DNA of 64,000 nucleotides from Bacillota bacterium (GCA_030525285.1 JAUNFA010000002.1:96795-160794); one strand, 5' to 3'; positions 17,191-26,640 are shown, numbered from the stretch's first letter. Made by a program: numbers and translations. Notes: generated by a model from the letters alone, not told the origin.

Positions 17191-18108
17191 ATGTTAACAA
17201 CCAGAGAACTTCAGGATGAGATAATCCGATTAAAAAAAGAGAAAGATGTGTGCATTCTCGTTCATGCATATCAGAGTCATGACATTTGGGAAGTAGCTGA
17301 TTATGTGGGAGATTCATATGGCCTGAGCGTTAAGGCTGCAGAGTCAACTGCAAGCACAGTAATTATGTGCGGAGTCAGATTCATGGCTGAAACGGTCAAG
17401 ATACTCTCACCTGACAAGAAGGTGATACTTTCAAACTCACAGGCAGAATGTCCCATGGCGGACCAGATGGATGCGGAGATGATTTCCCAGATGAAAGTGA
17501 AACTGCCGGATTACGCGGTAGCTTGCTATATTAACACATCTTCAGAACTTAAGACAGTATGCGATGCATGTGTTACATCTTCATCAGCCGTTAAGATTAT
17601 CAAGAATATGGATGCCAAGAATATTATTTTCGTACCGGATTGTAATCTGGGAGAATGGGTGGCAAACCAGGTGCCTGAGAAGAACATTAAGCTGGTTAAT
17701 GGCGGATGTCCTACACACGTGAGACTTTCACCAAAGGATGTAGAAGCGGTTAAAGCCCTTCACCCTAATGCTAAGGTGGCAGTTCACCCTGAATGCAGAC
17801 CTGAGGTTGCAGCGCTGGCTGATTATGTGGGAAGCACAACAGGAATTATGGATTACTGCAGGAATTCAGAAGATAAGGAATTCATCATAGGCACAGAAAA
17901 CAGCATAGTACAGCATTTGCAGTTCGAATGTACCGACAAGAACTTCTATCCGGTATCAAGAGACTGTGTATGCCACAATATGAAGCTGACAACGTTGCCT
18001 GACGTTTACCAGTGTCTGCTGGGTACAGGTGGAGAAGTAATTGACCTAGATGATGACACGAGAATCAAGGCCAAGGCATGCATTGACACAATGCTTTCTC
18101 TGGGTTAA
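17191..18108 (+). CDS. nadA: Quinolinate synthase A
   Basis: 305 residues. It condenses iminoaspartate with dihydroxyacetone phosphate to quinolinate using a [4Fe-4S] cluster. Seen: LVHAYQSHDIWEVADYVGDSYGLS at the start, MCGVRFMAETVKILSP, the first cluster cysteine in the AECPMADQ region, VNTSSE-like YINTSSELK, PDCNLGEW, VHPECRPEV and VSRDCVCHN, covering the three conserved Cys positions. The length is normal for the short Gram-positive NadA. It is read away from nadB from its own consensus promoter and is followed by a terminator. Confidence 0.95.
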   Translation: MLTTRELQDEIIRLKKEKDVCILVHAYQSHDIWEVADYVGDSYGLSVKAAESTASTVIMCGVRFMAETVKILSPDKKVILSNSQAECPMADQMDAEMISQMKVKLPDYAVACYINTSSELKTVCDACVTSSSAVKIIKNMDAKNIIFVPDCNLGEWVANQVPEKNIKLVNGGCPTHVRLSPKDVEAVKALHPNAKVAVHPECRPEVAALADYVGSTTGIMDYCRNSEDKEFIIGTENSIVQHLQFECTDKNFYPVSRDCVCHNMKLTTLPDVYQCLLGTGGEVIDLDDDTRIKAKACIDTMLSLG

Positions 18109-18141
18109 TGCCGCTCAGAACACTTTTGGTTACAAATATTC

Positions 18142-18180
18142 ATACAGCAGCCGTTTATTGACCGGTTGCTGTATTTTTTT
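18142..18180 (+). terminator. Terminator after nadA
   Basis: ATACAGCAGCCG at 18142-18153 pairs with CGGTTGCTGTAT (one G-T pair) and is followed by seven T residues: a standard intrinsic terminator. Confidence 0.88.
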
Positions 18181-18252
18181 GATGGAAAATATATCCGGTA
18201 TGTTATAATCTAGGAAACGCGCGATAGAAGTGCGAAAGACGGAGGAAAACAA

Positions 18253-19425
18253 ATGACAATTGCAGTTTTAATACTTATAGCAGTTTTATGCGCTATGGTC
18301 GCACTGATTGTAGTAATCGGCAGACTTATCAGAACAGACGATTATGCGGATGAAGACGTTATTGCCACTTACTCAGATGACAGAGGGATGGCTCCGGCCA
18401 GAATAGTCAGAGCCGGTGAAAATTTTTTCATGGTGTATGAAGATATGAACGGGGGCAGATACGGCATTGGCATGGGTACAAGACTTGATGATCTGGACCT
18501 GATTTACAACGCTGACAATGGTAAAGTTATCGATATTATCGGCAAGGACAATTATGTGCTCTGGTCTCATCTTGATGGGGCGGGAGTAACGACCATGGTG
18601 TACTATATCAATACCGGTGAAACGGAAAAAGTATGCGAGAATCAGGATGCTGATAAGGTATCAGGATGCGTGGGAGTGTATGGATACTGTGCATATTTTG
18701 AAAAAATTTCTCGCGAATCGGAGCGGGTGGATATTGTGGAATACAATCTTGAAACCGGCACCGAAAGGATTATAGAATCCGTGGCTATTGTTGATGGTGT
18801 ATCAAAACCTGTTGAAGCTATTAAAGTTTATCACAATATAATGAACCTTGTAGAGCAGGAGTCGGCAGGTGAAATCAGACTTACAGCAATAGACCTCAAT
18901 ACACTGGTTAAATCAGATGTTAAGCTTGGTGTGACCGGAATTTCCGGAGGCAACGGTAAGCTGACAGTAGATAAAGTTGTAGACATTGCGCCTAACCTGC
19001 ATAGAATGACATACATAATTCATGCAATAGAGAAGGGCAAAGGTGTCATCTACGAGGTGGGCGACAAGAAGAATCTTAAGTGTGCTATGGTTGACGGCAG
19101 AGAAGTCAAAGGAAGTCTGGGAAGTGAGTTTGGCGTCATATACTGGATTGAAGAAGTCGGTGATGGGGGTTTTACCGATAGAGAGCTTCATGGGTACAAC
19201 AGCAGGGCAAGGCAGCACATTATCAAAATCAATGGTGTATCCAGCTATGTAATGGATGAAAATGACATGTACTATTTCCATGAGCACAAGGAGACAGGGG
19301 AGTTGGCGCTTTGCAGAAGAGGCGTGGCAGGTAACATCAAAACCATTGATATGGCTGAGGCAAAGGCAGAGTACAAGGAGCGAAAGCGAAACAAAGCAAA
19401 GTTGAAGTCAAAGGGGAAGGAATAG
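18253..19425 (+). CDS. Membrane-anchored protein of unknown function, beta-propeller-like
   Basis: 390 residues. An N-terminal hydrophobic stretch (about 3-25) is not followed by a signal peptidase motif, so it is probably a membrane anchor. The rest is a repetitive series of short beta strands with Asp/Gly turns (VYEDMNGGRYGIG, NADNGKVIDIIGKD, YNLETGTERII), the look of a WD40/TolB-type or DUF5050-like propeller; about six weak repeats can be followed by eye. The C-terminus is strongly basic (KERKRNKAKLKSKGK). GGAGG precedes the ATG. It is followed after seven bases by sortase B, so the two are probably co-expressed, but it has no sorting signal. Function is not known. Confidence 0.7.
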   Translation: MTIAVLILIAVLCAMVALIVVIGRLIRTDDYADEDVIATYSDDRGMAPARIVRAGENFFMVYEDMNGGRYGIGMGTRLDDLDLIYNADNGKVIDIIGKDNYVLWSHLDGAGVTTMVYYINTGETEKVCENQDADKVSGCVGVYGYCAYFEKISRESERVDIVEYNLETGTERIIESVAIVDGVSKPVEAIKVYHNIMNLVEQESAGEIRLTAIDLNTLVKSDVKLGVTGISGGNGKLTVDKVVDIAPNLHRMTYIIHAIEKGKGVIYEVGDKKNLKCAMVDGREVKGSLGSEFGVIYWIEEVGDGGFTDRELHGYNSRARQHIIKINGVSSYVMDENDMYYFHEHKETGELALCRRGVAGNIKTIDMAEAKAEYKERKRNKAKLKSKGKE

Positions 19426-19432
19426 GGTGTAA

Positions 19433-20179
19433 ATGGGATTAGTGCGAAAGATAATCTTTGTAGTATGTCTTATCGTATTCGTCGGTTCTGCGGCGATTCT
19501 GGCAGAGTACTATTATTCAGGGTACAAAGAAATGAACTCTCTGTTGGATTTGAAGAAGATGGGAGCACTCGAGGATTTTGAGACAGATAGGGGAACCATA
19601 TCAGGTAAATATGTACCGATTTGGAAGAAGAATAACGACCTGATCGGATGGATTAAAATAGAGGGAACACATATTGATTTTCCTGTTATGCAGACTCCTG
19701 AAAAGCCGGAATATTATCTTAGAAGGGACTTTAACAGGGGGCATTCAACAGGGGGAGTGCCATTTCTTGATGCGTCAAGCGATATATTTCTGCCAACATC
19801 AAACTTCATGATTTACGGGCACAATATGAAGAACGGCAGCATGTTTCATGATCTGTTGAAGTACAAGGATGAGGATTTTTATAGGGAGCACGAGAGTATA
19901 AGCTTTGACACCATATACAAAGGCGGTCAGGGTACGTACAAAGTAGTGGCCGCAGGCTATTCGAAGGTATACAGCAGAGGCTCTGATGAGTTCAAATACT
20001 ATGAGTATGCAGGCATGACGGAGAAGACAGATTACGAAAAGTTCGTGAGAGGGATCAAAGCCTTAAGTTGTTATGATACTGGAGTTATCCCTGAGTATGG
20101 CGAACAGTTGATTACACTTAGTACCTGTACTAATGACGGTAAAGACGGTAGATTTTTTGTTGCAGCAGTAAAGCAGTAA
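19433..20179 (+). CDS. srtB: Class B sortase
   Basis: 248 residues. It is a membrane-anchored transpeptidase that joins sorted surface proteins to peptidoglycan or pilin-like partners. An N-terminal hydrophobic segment (about 5-25) serves as uncleaved anchor. The catalytic residues are in place: His130 in IYGHNM, Cys232 in LSTCTN and Arg240 in KDGRFF. Length and the extra helical region between His and Cys match class B. The substrate (an NPQTN-like or other sorting motif) is not evident among the genes of this window. It lies directly downstream of the propeller-like gene and before a strong terminator. Confidence 0.92.
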   Translation: MGLVRKIIFVVCLIVFVGSAAILAEYYYSGYKEMNSLLDLKKMGALEDFETDRGTISGKYVPIWKKNNDLIGWIKIEGTHIDFPVMQTPEKPEYYLRRDFNRGHSTGGVPFLDASSDIFLPTSNFMIYGHNMKNGSMFHDLLKYKDEDFYREHESISFDTIYKGGQGTYKVVAAGYSKVYSRGSDEFKYYEYAGMTEKTDYEKFVRGIKALSCYDTGVIPEYGEQLITLSTCTNDGKDGRFFVAAVKQ

Positions 20180-20215
20180 AAATTATGCGTTAATCCAACA
20201 ATTTCATATGATAAA

Positions 20216-20245
20216 GCAAAAATTCCGCAGTGGCGGAATTTTTGC
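20216..20245. terminator. Terminator between srtB and the flavoredoxin gene
   Basis: GCAAAAATTCCGC and GCGGAATTTTTGC make a perfect 13-bp stem with a four-base loop between convergent genes; it can act in both directions. Confidence 0.88.
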
Positions 20246-20277
20246 TTTGGTGAATAATATTCAGCATTTGCTTTTGA

Positions 20278-20838
20278 CTATTTGAGTTTGGCTCCATCAG
20301 CAAATGCCTTGCCTACTACAGCACCGATAACATTGTAGTTGTGGTTCATGCCATCGTAGGTAATAGGCTGGAGTTTGCCGAGATCTATTGCGCCGTCGGT
20401 AAGAACGCTTTCGTCAGCTGATACATTGACGATGTTGCCAATCATCAGGTGAGTGTCGGCATCATAGCTTAAAAGTTCACATTCGATAGCGGCAGGGTAC
20501 TGATCAACCAGCGGAGCGTCAACGTATTCACTCTTTGTTGCAGTGAATCCTGCGCGTGCGAATTTGTCAGGGACTTCATTTGCGGATACGATTCCTACAT
20601 AATCTGATTCCACTACAGTTGAAGCGGTAGCAAAGCTCACTGTGAAAGCCTTTCTTTCGAGAATGTTCTTTACTGTTTTGTGACCTGGACTAAGGCACAT
20701 TGAAATCTGGTTGGCCCCTGATACGCCGCCCCATGCGGCATTCATAATATCAGGAGTACCGTTTTCGTCATATGCTGCCACCATGAGAACTGGTTCAGGT
20801 GTAATGAATGAATTAGGTCCGAAGTTTTTCCTTGCCAT
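20278..20838 (-). CDS. Flavin reductase-like / flavoredoxin-type FMN-binding protein
   Basis: About 187 residues of the split-barrel FMN-binding family. ARKNFGPNSFITPEPVLMVAAYDENG is the typical flavoredoxin start, with the pattern PxPVxxxxxxDxxG; NAAWGGVSGANQISMCLSP and KAFTVSFATAS are the FMN and dimer strands. Members carry electrons or reduce flavin in anaerobes. The ATG at 20838 matches family starts, but a GTG at 20865 has AAAGGAG four bases upstream and could be the real start, adding nine residues. It is divergent from the M16 peptidase, with TATAAT at 20954-20959 serving that side. The substrate is unknown. Confidence 0.82.
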   Translation of the reverse strand: MARKNFGPNSFITPEPVLMVAAYDENGTPDIMNAAWGGVSGANQISMCLSPGHKTVKNILERKAFTVSFATASTVVESDYVGIVSANEVPDKFARAGFTATKSEYVDAPLVDQYPAAIECELLSYDADTHLMIGNIVNVSADESVLTDGAIDLGKLQPITYDGMNHNYNVIGAVVGKAFADGAKLK

Positions 20839-20993
20839 TATGTTGTCGTGGGCAGTTACCTGCACCACACTCCTTTCTGTAAAATATGTACATATATTAT
20901 ATATCAAATCTGGTAAATTGAACATATTAATGCAAAAGATGGCGCTTAAGGTGTATAATTACTGCATGCCAAAATATAAGGGAGAAAAAATTA

Positions 20994-23909
20994 ATGGAAT
21001 TAGGAAAAGAAGAAATCTTACATGGATTTAGAGTAGACAGAACTGTGCCAGTAAAGGAAATCGGAGCACAGCTTGTGGAGATGACTCACGAACAGACGAA
21101 ACTTAAGCTGGTGTGGCTCAATCGAGAAGAAGAAAACAAAACATTTGCAATAACCTTCGAGACGTTGCCGTGGAATGATACCGGCGTATTTCATATACTT
21201 GAACATTCGGTGCTTTGCGGTTCAGATAGATACCCTGTTAAGGAGCCATTCATTGAACTTCTCAAAAATTCAATGAACACTTTCCTTAATGCGATGACTT
21301 TCCCGGACAAGACGATGTATCCCGTATCAAGCCAGAACAATCAGGATTTTATCAATCTGATGAGGGTGTACCTTGACGCTGTATTCCATCCGGCAATTTA
21401 TAGCAAGCCTGAAATATTCATGCAGGAAGGGTGGCATTACGAAAAGGATGAGAAGGGAACAATATCTTACAAAGGTGTTGTTTTTAACGAAATGAAGGGT
21501 GCCATGGCAGATGCGGGAGAGATAATGGAAGCCGCTTTGAACAGAGCTATGCTGCCTGATACACCTTATGCGTATAATTCCGGAGGAGATCCGGAGGCAA
21601 TACCTGATTTGACATACGAACAGTTCATAGATGCACATAGGAAGTTTTACTCACCATCAAACGGAATCATATTTCTTGATGGGAGCATTGACCTTGATCA
21701 AGTGCTTGGAATTATCAATGATGAATTTCTCGCAAACCTGCCGGAGGGTAAACGTGTAGCGCAACCTGCTGTGCAGGCACCGGTTGATGGAGGCCTTCAA
21801 ACAATACAGTATGAAATCGGACCTGAGGAACCTGCTAATCAGAGAATGAGGATGGCATGGGGCAGGGGCTTGTGCATGTATGACCAAAGAGAAAAACTCC
21901 TTGCAATGGATATTCTGTGCGAAGTGCTTGCAGGCAGCAATGAGGCGTATCTCAACAAACTGATTCTCCAGAACAATCTGGCTGAGGACGTTGTTTTGAG
22001 AGTATATGAGGGTATTGCGCAGCCATGGTTGAAAATGGAGGTAAGAAACTACAACAAGAAGGATTCAGATGAAATAGAGCAGATAATCTTCGGTGAACTC
22101 AGACGTCTTGCGGCGGAGGGCATAGACAGAGACAGACTGGAAGCCGTTATGGCAAACAGTGAATTTCTCATGGAGGAGCACGATTTTGGAACGTATCCAC
22201 AGGGACTGTTTTTCGGATTCATGGTAATGGACAGCATGCTATATGGTGGTGCTCCCGAGATGTATCTGGAGAAGGGTAGTCTGTACGATGATCTTAGAAA
22301 TAAAATTGATGAAGGCTATTTTGAGGAGCTCATAAGAGAAATTCTTCTTGAAAATGACCATAAATGCAAGATAATACTGGAACCGTCGGTTACTTTGGGT
22401 GAAGAACGAAGGAAGAGAGAAGCTTTGCGAATAGAGGAAGCTTCAGGCAAATGGTCACAGGACGATGAAGAACGCATTCAGGACATGCAGGACAGGCTCG
22501 AAGCATGGCAAAACAGTGAAGACAAACCGGAGGATCTGGAGAAGCTTCCACATCTTACTCTTGCGGATATGGATGAAAAGCCTGAGGATATTCCTGCAGA
22601 AATCAAGGACTTTGACGGGGTGAGGGTAATTCGTCACCCAATAGAGACCGGAGATATAAGATATGTGAGCATATACTTCGAAGTGGATAAATATGACAAG
22701 ACGAGACTGTCACAGCTTTCTTTCCTGGCGGAACTTCTGGGTTCGCTACATACGAAGAAATACAGTTCTCAGGAACTTATAGTATGTCAGCAGAAGTTGC
22801 TTGGCAGACTGGATTTTGACCTTCTCGTATTCGGTGCCAACAATAGCAAGACCGTTTCCAGTGTACAGTTCACAGTTACCTTCAGTGTGCTTGAATCCAA
22901 GGTGACCGAGGCTGTTAAACTGATTACAGACATACTGTCGAATACGCAGTTTGACCAGGATTCAAGAATTCTTGATATTCTCAAACAGTGCAGGCAGGAA
23001 CGACGTCAATCGTTCATAATGGGAGGCAATTCGGCTGCTAACAGACGCGTACTTGCCATGGCGGCCGATGCAGGTGCTGCTCAGGAAGCAATTACGGGCT
23101 TTGAATATTATCAGTGGCTGGAAGATAAACTTGACAATCAGAACTCCGATGGAATGGAAGGTATTATGTTAAGCTGCCTGAGAAGTGTTATAAATAAAGA
23201 AAAAATGACTGTAAGTGTAACGGCCGGAAAAGATTATGATGAAACCGGACTTGTCCAGGCACTTGCTGATGGGGTCAAATCGGGAGCATGGGAATTTGAC
23301 GATTATGAAATCAAAGATGATGTTAAAGCTCATGGATTTAGAAAAGAAGGAATGGTTATTCCGGCTGACATTTCGTTTGCAGTAAGAGGAGGGGACCTTA
23401 TAACGAATTCTGGCAGATTTTCCGGCAAAATGCAGGTGGCTGCGAGGATTATCAGTCTGGCATATCTCTGGAACGTAATAAGAGTACAAGGAGGTGCTTA
23501 CGGAGCAGGAATGTCAGTGCACCCGTCTGGAATGATAACGTGCTATTCATATAGAGACCCATCGGGAGCATCGAGTCTTCAGATATACCTTGAAGCGGCA
23601 GCATTTCTGCGCGAAATGGCATCGGACGATTTTGACCTGACGGGATTCATTATTGGAGCGGTTTCTGATGCATCGCCGCTAATGACTCCGAGACTTAAAG
23701 CACAGGTCGGTGATTCCTTCTATTTCAGAGGAGTAACCTACGAGCAAAGATGTCAGGTACGCAGAGAGCTTCTGAGTGTAACTCGTGAAGAACTGACCGT
23801 GCTTGCAGACAGCATTGAGGATGCTCTGAATCTGGGAGGGTTCTGTATTGTGGGCAGTGAAGAGCAGCTTGAATCTGCAGGGGATTTGGATTTAGTCATG
23901 AAGGTTTAA
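20994..23909 (+). CDS. M16C zinc metallopeptidase (presequence protease/insulinase family)
   Basis: 971 residues, as expected for the single-chain M16C group (PreP/Hyp-like). The inverted zinc motif HILEH is at 67-71 and the third ligand Glu at about 166 in VVFNEMKGA. Four homologous half-domains should follow, joined by an acidic helical hinge at about 480-530 (RIQDMQDRLEAWQ). RVQGGAYGAGMSV near 830 is the R/Y-containing substrate-binding strand of the C-terminal half. There is no signal peptide, so it is probably a cytosolic peptide-degrading enzyme, fitting a peptide fermenter. AAGGGAG precedes the ATG. Its last four bases overlap the convergent HIRAN gene. Confidence 0.92.
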   Translation: MELGKEEILHGFRVDRTVPVKEIGAQLVEMTHEQTKLKLVWLNREEENKTFAITFETLPWNDTGVFHILEHSVLCGSDRYPVKEPFIELLKNSMNTFLNAMTFPDKTMYPVSSQNNQDFINLMRVYLDAVFHPAIYSKPEIFMQEGWHYEKDEKGTISYKGVVFNEMKGAMADAGEIMEAALNRAMLPDTPYAYNSGGDPEAIPDLTYEQFIDAHRKFYSPSNGIIFLDGSIDLDQVLGIINDEFLANLPEGKRVAQPAVQAPVDGGLQTIQYEIGPEEPANQRMRMAWGRGLCMYDQREKLLAMDILCEVLAGSNEAYLNKLILQNNLAEDVVLRVYEGIAQPWLKMEVRNYNKKDSDEIEQIIFGELRRLAAEGIDRDRLEAVMANSEFLMEEHDFGTYPQGLFFGFMVMDSMLYGGAPEMYLEKGSLYDDLRNKIDEGYFEELIREILLENDHKCKIILEPSVTLGEERRKREALRIEEASGKWSQDDEERIQDMQDRLEAWQNSEDKPEDLEKLPHLTLADMDEKPEDIPAEIKDFDGVRVIRHPIETGDIRYVSIYFEVDKYDKTRLSQLSFLAELLGSLHTKKYSSQELIVCQQKLLGRLDFDLLVFGANNSKTVSSVQFTVTFSVLESKVTEAVKLITDILSNTQFDQDSRILDILKQCRQERRQSFIMGGNSAANRRVLAMAADAGAAQEAITGFEYYQWLEDKLDNQNSDGMEGIMLSCLRSVINKEKMTVSVTAGKDYDETGLVQALADGVKSGAWEFDDYEIKDDVKAHGFRKEGMVIPADISFAVRGGDLITNSGRFSGKMQVAARIISLAYLWNVIRVQGGAYGAGMSVHPSGMITCYSYRDPSGASSLQIYLEAAAFLREMASDDFDLTGFIIGAVSDASPLMTPRLKAQVGDSFYFRGVTYEQRCQVRRELLSVTREELTVLADSIEDALNLGGFCIVGSEEQLESAGDLDLVMKV

Positions 23910-24205
23910 ATTGCTTCGTTGACATAACAGATGACTCCCTGAGGAAGTACATAAAGGATGGTACCTGTTACGGTGTCGCTGATTTTGTCATACAGTCTGC
24001 CTGCACTCATACTTTCTCCGAGAACGGTATAAGTGCTGTTTGCTACGTATCCGACAAGTCCGAGGCCATTCATTTCTACTTTTATGGCCTCTTTGTCATA
24101 TTCGTTTTCGAGATCCTTGGTCAGAGTGACCTGCATTGACGGTTTCATGAATTCGCTTCCAAAATGATGGTTGGTGCCGGCAATTGTGAAATACTTCTTT
24201 TCCAT
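23906..24205 (-). CDS. HIRAN-domain protein
   Basis: 99 residues, almost the whole length being a HIRAN-like domain: FTIAGTNHHFGSEFMKPSMQ at the start, LTKDLENEYDKEAIKVEMN in the middle (the conserved N-x-x-D-x-x-A core) and LGLVGYVAN after it. HIRAN domains bind DNA ends or damaged DNA in larger enzymes; small free-standing forms are common in Firmicutes and their role is unclear. AGGTTACAAT precedes the ATG. It converges with the M16 gene. Confidence 0.8.
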   Translation of the reverse strand: MEKKYFTIAGTNHHFGSEFMKPSMQVTLTKDLENEYDKEAIKVEMNGLGLVGYVANSTYTVLGESMSAGRLYDKISDTVTGTILYVLPQGVICYVNEAI

Positions 24206-24268
24206 ATTGTAACCTCCACTCGTTTTGATGTATTTGATTTGGTTATGTTAACTTTTTTAATTAGCAAC

Positions 24269-24324
24269 ATCTGTTGATATATTAAATATTACTTCTATAT
24301 GTGTCCCGAAAATTGGTCTTTGCA
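24269..24324 (+). repeat. Dispersed repeat, copy A (inverted partner at 34402-34458)
   Basis: About 56 bases beginning ATCTGTTGATATATT and ending AAAATTGGTCTTTGCA match, with a handful of differences, the reverse complement of 34402-34458. Both copies lie in noncoding DNA next to accessory genes. Confidence 0.7.
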
Positions 24325-24333
24325 TCCGAGTTG

Positions 24334-24422
24334 TTCGAAAAAGTTGATGTATATTTAGAATAAAGTTAATGGTAAAAGGCGTATGCGCATAGGTTTGCGG
24401 GTACGTCTTTTATATTGGTGTG
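24334..24422 (+). repeat. 89-bp direct repeat, left copy
   Basis: Identical over 89 bases to 26314-26402, exactly 1,980 bases downstream. It encodes the last codons (FEKVDVYLE-stop) of the 25765-26343 gene and its 3' hairpin AAAAGGCGTA/TACGTCTTTT, but the rest of that gene is absent on this side. Confidence 0.95.
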
Positions 24423-24599
24423 CCGCAAGTTGTTTGCCCAGTATGCAGCAACATTTGCATAAAATAAAGTAGTCAAATTTGACAGAACGATTTTTTGAAG
24501 CAAATAGTTTAGTGGCGAAAATGACTACAGAAAGTGGTTTGAATAACTGGAAGTTTCACATTTTTAATTATAGTATAGACATATACGGAGGTGAAATAC

Positions 24600-25778
24600 A
24601 TGGCAGAGAAGCATATGGCTTTAAAAAATAACGTTGACCACTATATGGAATTGAAGGGAATAAAGAATTACAGTCAGTTGCTGACTATGATTACACGTCA
24701 CTTGAATATTAAAGGACAGGATACATATGAATTTGTTCGAACTGAAAAATCCAACTTTTCGAAAATGTTAAAAGGAGAAAGACCTCTAAAGTATCAGTTT
24801 ATTATCCCCTTAGAAAAGATATTCGGTGTTTCCTTAGCTAGAATGTTGGATGAAGAGTCATACAAACTGCCTGTAGAGAGGAATAATGTACCAGCGAACA
24901 TAGGGTTTAGGTATTTAGCCTATTTGGATGACCCTGAAGCCTATAGAGGTGAGTTTAACACTCTGTTTTCTAAAAGTGTTGAACTGCTTCCCGAACAATT
25001 TGAAAGACCTATATCGAGGGTAGATGAATTTGGGAAATCATTTATCGATTATGTGATAGAGTACAATTCGGTTAACTGTGTCAGATACCTTTATGATGAA
25101 TATGGAATGAATTATAAGGGAATTCTAAATAGGCTTGAATTCACAAAAGAGAAAAGTGTTATTATGGTGAATCCTACAAAACAAATTGAGTTTGCCCGTC
25201 TTGTTGCAAATATGAATGACACAGAACTGTTTAATGGTATTTTTGATTCGTATTACTTATTCTTTATGAAGGGTTATTACCTGGATGAAAGATGCATTTT
25301 TAATAAGGGTGATTATCTGGAAATCATCTTAGACAATGATAATTTGTTTGATTCGATATTTGAGATAAGGTCATATGAATTAAAGGCAAAAAGAGAGCCG
25401 AAAGGGGAAATGAAAGTTACTACGCACTACATCATTAATCCTATAATTAATAACTGCTTAAGGCATTCCTTGGAGCACTTGGATAAATATTACAATAGAG
25501 CGGTTGATATATTGAAATTCGGAATTAAACATAATGAAAGACGTAAAAGTGAGGGAGACTATTATACCTTTGATGAGCTTGGTGGATTGGTGGAAAGCGA
25601 TGTGATTGAGATTGGTAACATTGACAATATTGTTGATGTCGCTGTTTTTGTAGACAGAGAAGTAGAAGTAAATGACGATAAGATAAATTCCTTAATCGAA
25701 CGATTGCCAAAGTTTTTAAATCCCAATAAGGGAGGGATTCGACTGAAATGTGTTAGGTGGAAATATGAAGATTGTTAG
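24600..25778 (+). CDS. Unknown protein with N-terminal Xre-like helix-turn-helix
   Basis: About 392 residues. Residues about 8-85 look like a Cro/Xre DNA-binding fold: NVDHYMELKGIKNYSQLLTMI, then SNFSKMLKGERPLKYQ as recognition region, then PLEKIFGVSLARML. The remaining 300 residues are alpha-helical with no motif I recognise. The ATG at 24600 has GGAGG eight bases upstream. It overlaps by 14 bases the small membrane protein gene that follows; the pair is flanked by 89-bp direct repeats and has a more AT-rich, less biased codon use than its neighbours. It may be a mobile regulatory or defence-like module. That is inference from context only. Confidence 0.6.
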   Translation: MAEKHMALKNNVDHYMELKGIKNYSQLLTMITRHLNIKGQDTYEFVRTEKSNFSKMLKGERPLKYQFIIPLEKIFGVSLARMLDEESYKLPVERNNVPANIGFRYLAYLDDPEAYRGEFNTLFSKSVELLPEQFERPISRVDEFGKSFIDYVIEYNSVNCVRYLYDEYGMNYKGILNRLEFTKEKSVIMVNPTKQIEFARLVANMNDTELFNGIFDSYYLFFMKGYYLDERCIFNKGDYLEIILDNDNLFDSIFEIRSYELKAKREPKGEMKVTTHYIINPIINNCLRHSLEHLDKYYNRAVDILKFGIKHNERRKSEGDYYTFDELGGLVESDVIEIGNIDNIVDVAVFVDREVEVNDDKINSLIERLPKFLNPNKGGIRLKCVRWKYEDC

Positions 25779-26343
25779 TGAAGGAAAAAATAAGAATACA
25801 GGTATAATAATAGCTATAATCGTTATTGCTGTGGTGGGAGCGGCAGTGTTGACGGTTGCCCTATTGCAAAAGGCAAAAGAGAATGAATATCGTTCGAATT
25901 TGGAGAGTATGGTGAATGCAATACTTGAAGGAGGATCAGAGGCGGAAACGACAGGAAATCTTATCTGCAATGTCTGGGACAATGCAATTTCTGAAAAACG
26001 AGACGATGAAACAAATAAGTATACGATAAAAAATGGGAAATTTGTCGAGGATTTCAATGATGCCCTTACCAATTTGTTTGAAGATGAAAGTTACACCGAA
26101 AGTGTTTCTAAAATAAAGGAAAGCCGGTCAAATGTTAATGTGTTGATGAAGCAATTGAGGAATCCTCCAAAAGAATATGAAGCAGTATATACGGATTTAA
26201 AAGAATTATATGAAAACTATTTAAAACTTACAAGCATGGTTATAAATCCGAGGGGTAGCTACAATGAGTTCTCAGAAGAACTCAATAAATACGATATGAT
26301 GGTATTGGAGTCATTCGAAAAAGTTGATGTATATTTAGAATAA
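25765..26343 (+). CDS. Small membrane-anchored protein of unknown function
   Basis: 192 residues: a short basic start, one membrane span at about 13-35 (IIIAIIVIAVVGAAVL) and a long helical extracellular or periplasmic-side domain containing QLRNPPKEYEAVYTDLKELYE, typical of small helical surface proteins in Clostridia. The ATG at 25765 follows AGGTGG and overlaps the previous gene. Its last codons and terminator lie within the right copy of the 89-bp direct repeat, and the same 3' end is present alone 1,980 bases upstream. No function recognised. Confidence 0.6.
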   Translation: MKIVSEGKNKNTGIIIAIIVIAVVGAAVLTVALLQKAKENEYRSNLESMVNAILEGGSEAETTGNLICNVWDNAISEKRDDETNKYTIKNGKFVEDFNDALTNLFEDESYTESVSKIKESRSNVNVLMKQLRNPPKEYEAVYTDLKELYENYLKLTSMVINPRGSYNEFSEELNKYDMMVLESFEKVDVYLE

Positions 26344-26402
26344 AGTTAATGGTAAAAGGCGTATGCGCATAGGTTTGCGGGTACGTCTTTTATATTGGTG
26401 TG
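26314..26402 (+). repeat. 89-bp direct repeat, right copy
   Basis: Second copy of the 24334-24422 repeat, without a single difference over 89 bases. It spans the 3' end of the small membrane protein gene and its terminator-like hairpin. Confidence 0.95.
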
Positions 26403-26545
26403 GTGTAGGCTGTTTGCAGAAGAATACAATATTTCTGTGAGAGGCATATATAGTAGAAAATCAGTCAAATCTCCACCATTTTGTGTTACAACACTATGCT
26501 TTTGAATTTTCTTTGTATTTTAGCAACAAATTTACTTGAATTATA

Positions 26546-26573
26546 TTGACATACACCAAAGACTCTTTATAAT
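26546..26573 (+). promoter_or_regulatory. Promoter of the ilv operon
   Basis: TTGACA (26546-26551), a 16-base spacer and TATAAT (26568-26573), 67 bases before the ilvB ATG. The short leader has no T-box or attenuator that I can see, so control would have to act at initiation. Confidence 0.8.
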
Positions 26574-26640
26574 TGAAAATGCAGGTTGATAAAACCTTTT
26601 ATTTCAGTTAATTACACTTTGAAGACGAGGAGATATAAAA

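Larger units (their letters stand above)
24206..24599 (+). other. Intergenic region with two repeat segments
   Basis: No gene is seen here. It holds one arm of a dispersed repeat (24269-24324), the left 89-bp direct repeat (24334-24422) and the upstream region of the next gene. Candidate promoter parts are TTGACA at 24479-24484 and TATAGT-like bases near 24570. The left direct repeat includes the last codons and the terminator-like hairpin of a gene whose body is missing. Confidence 0.6.

Noticed and set aside
20926..20993. N-terminal extension of the flavoredoxin gene to 20925
   Set aside because: The added residues (FNLPDLIYNICTYFTER) are unlike the family, and the AAAGGAG site lies inside this stretch.
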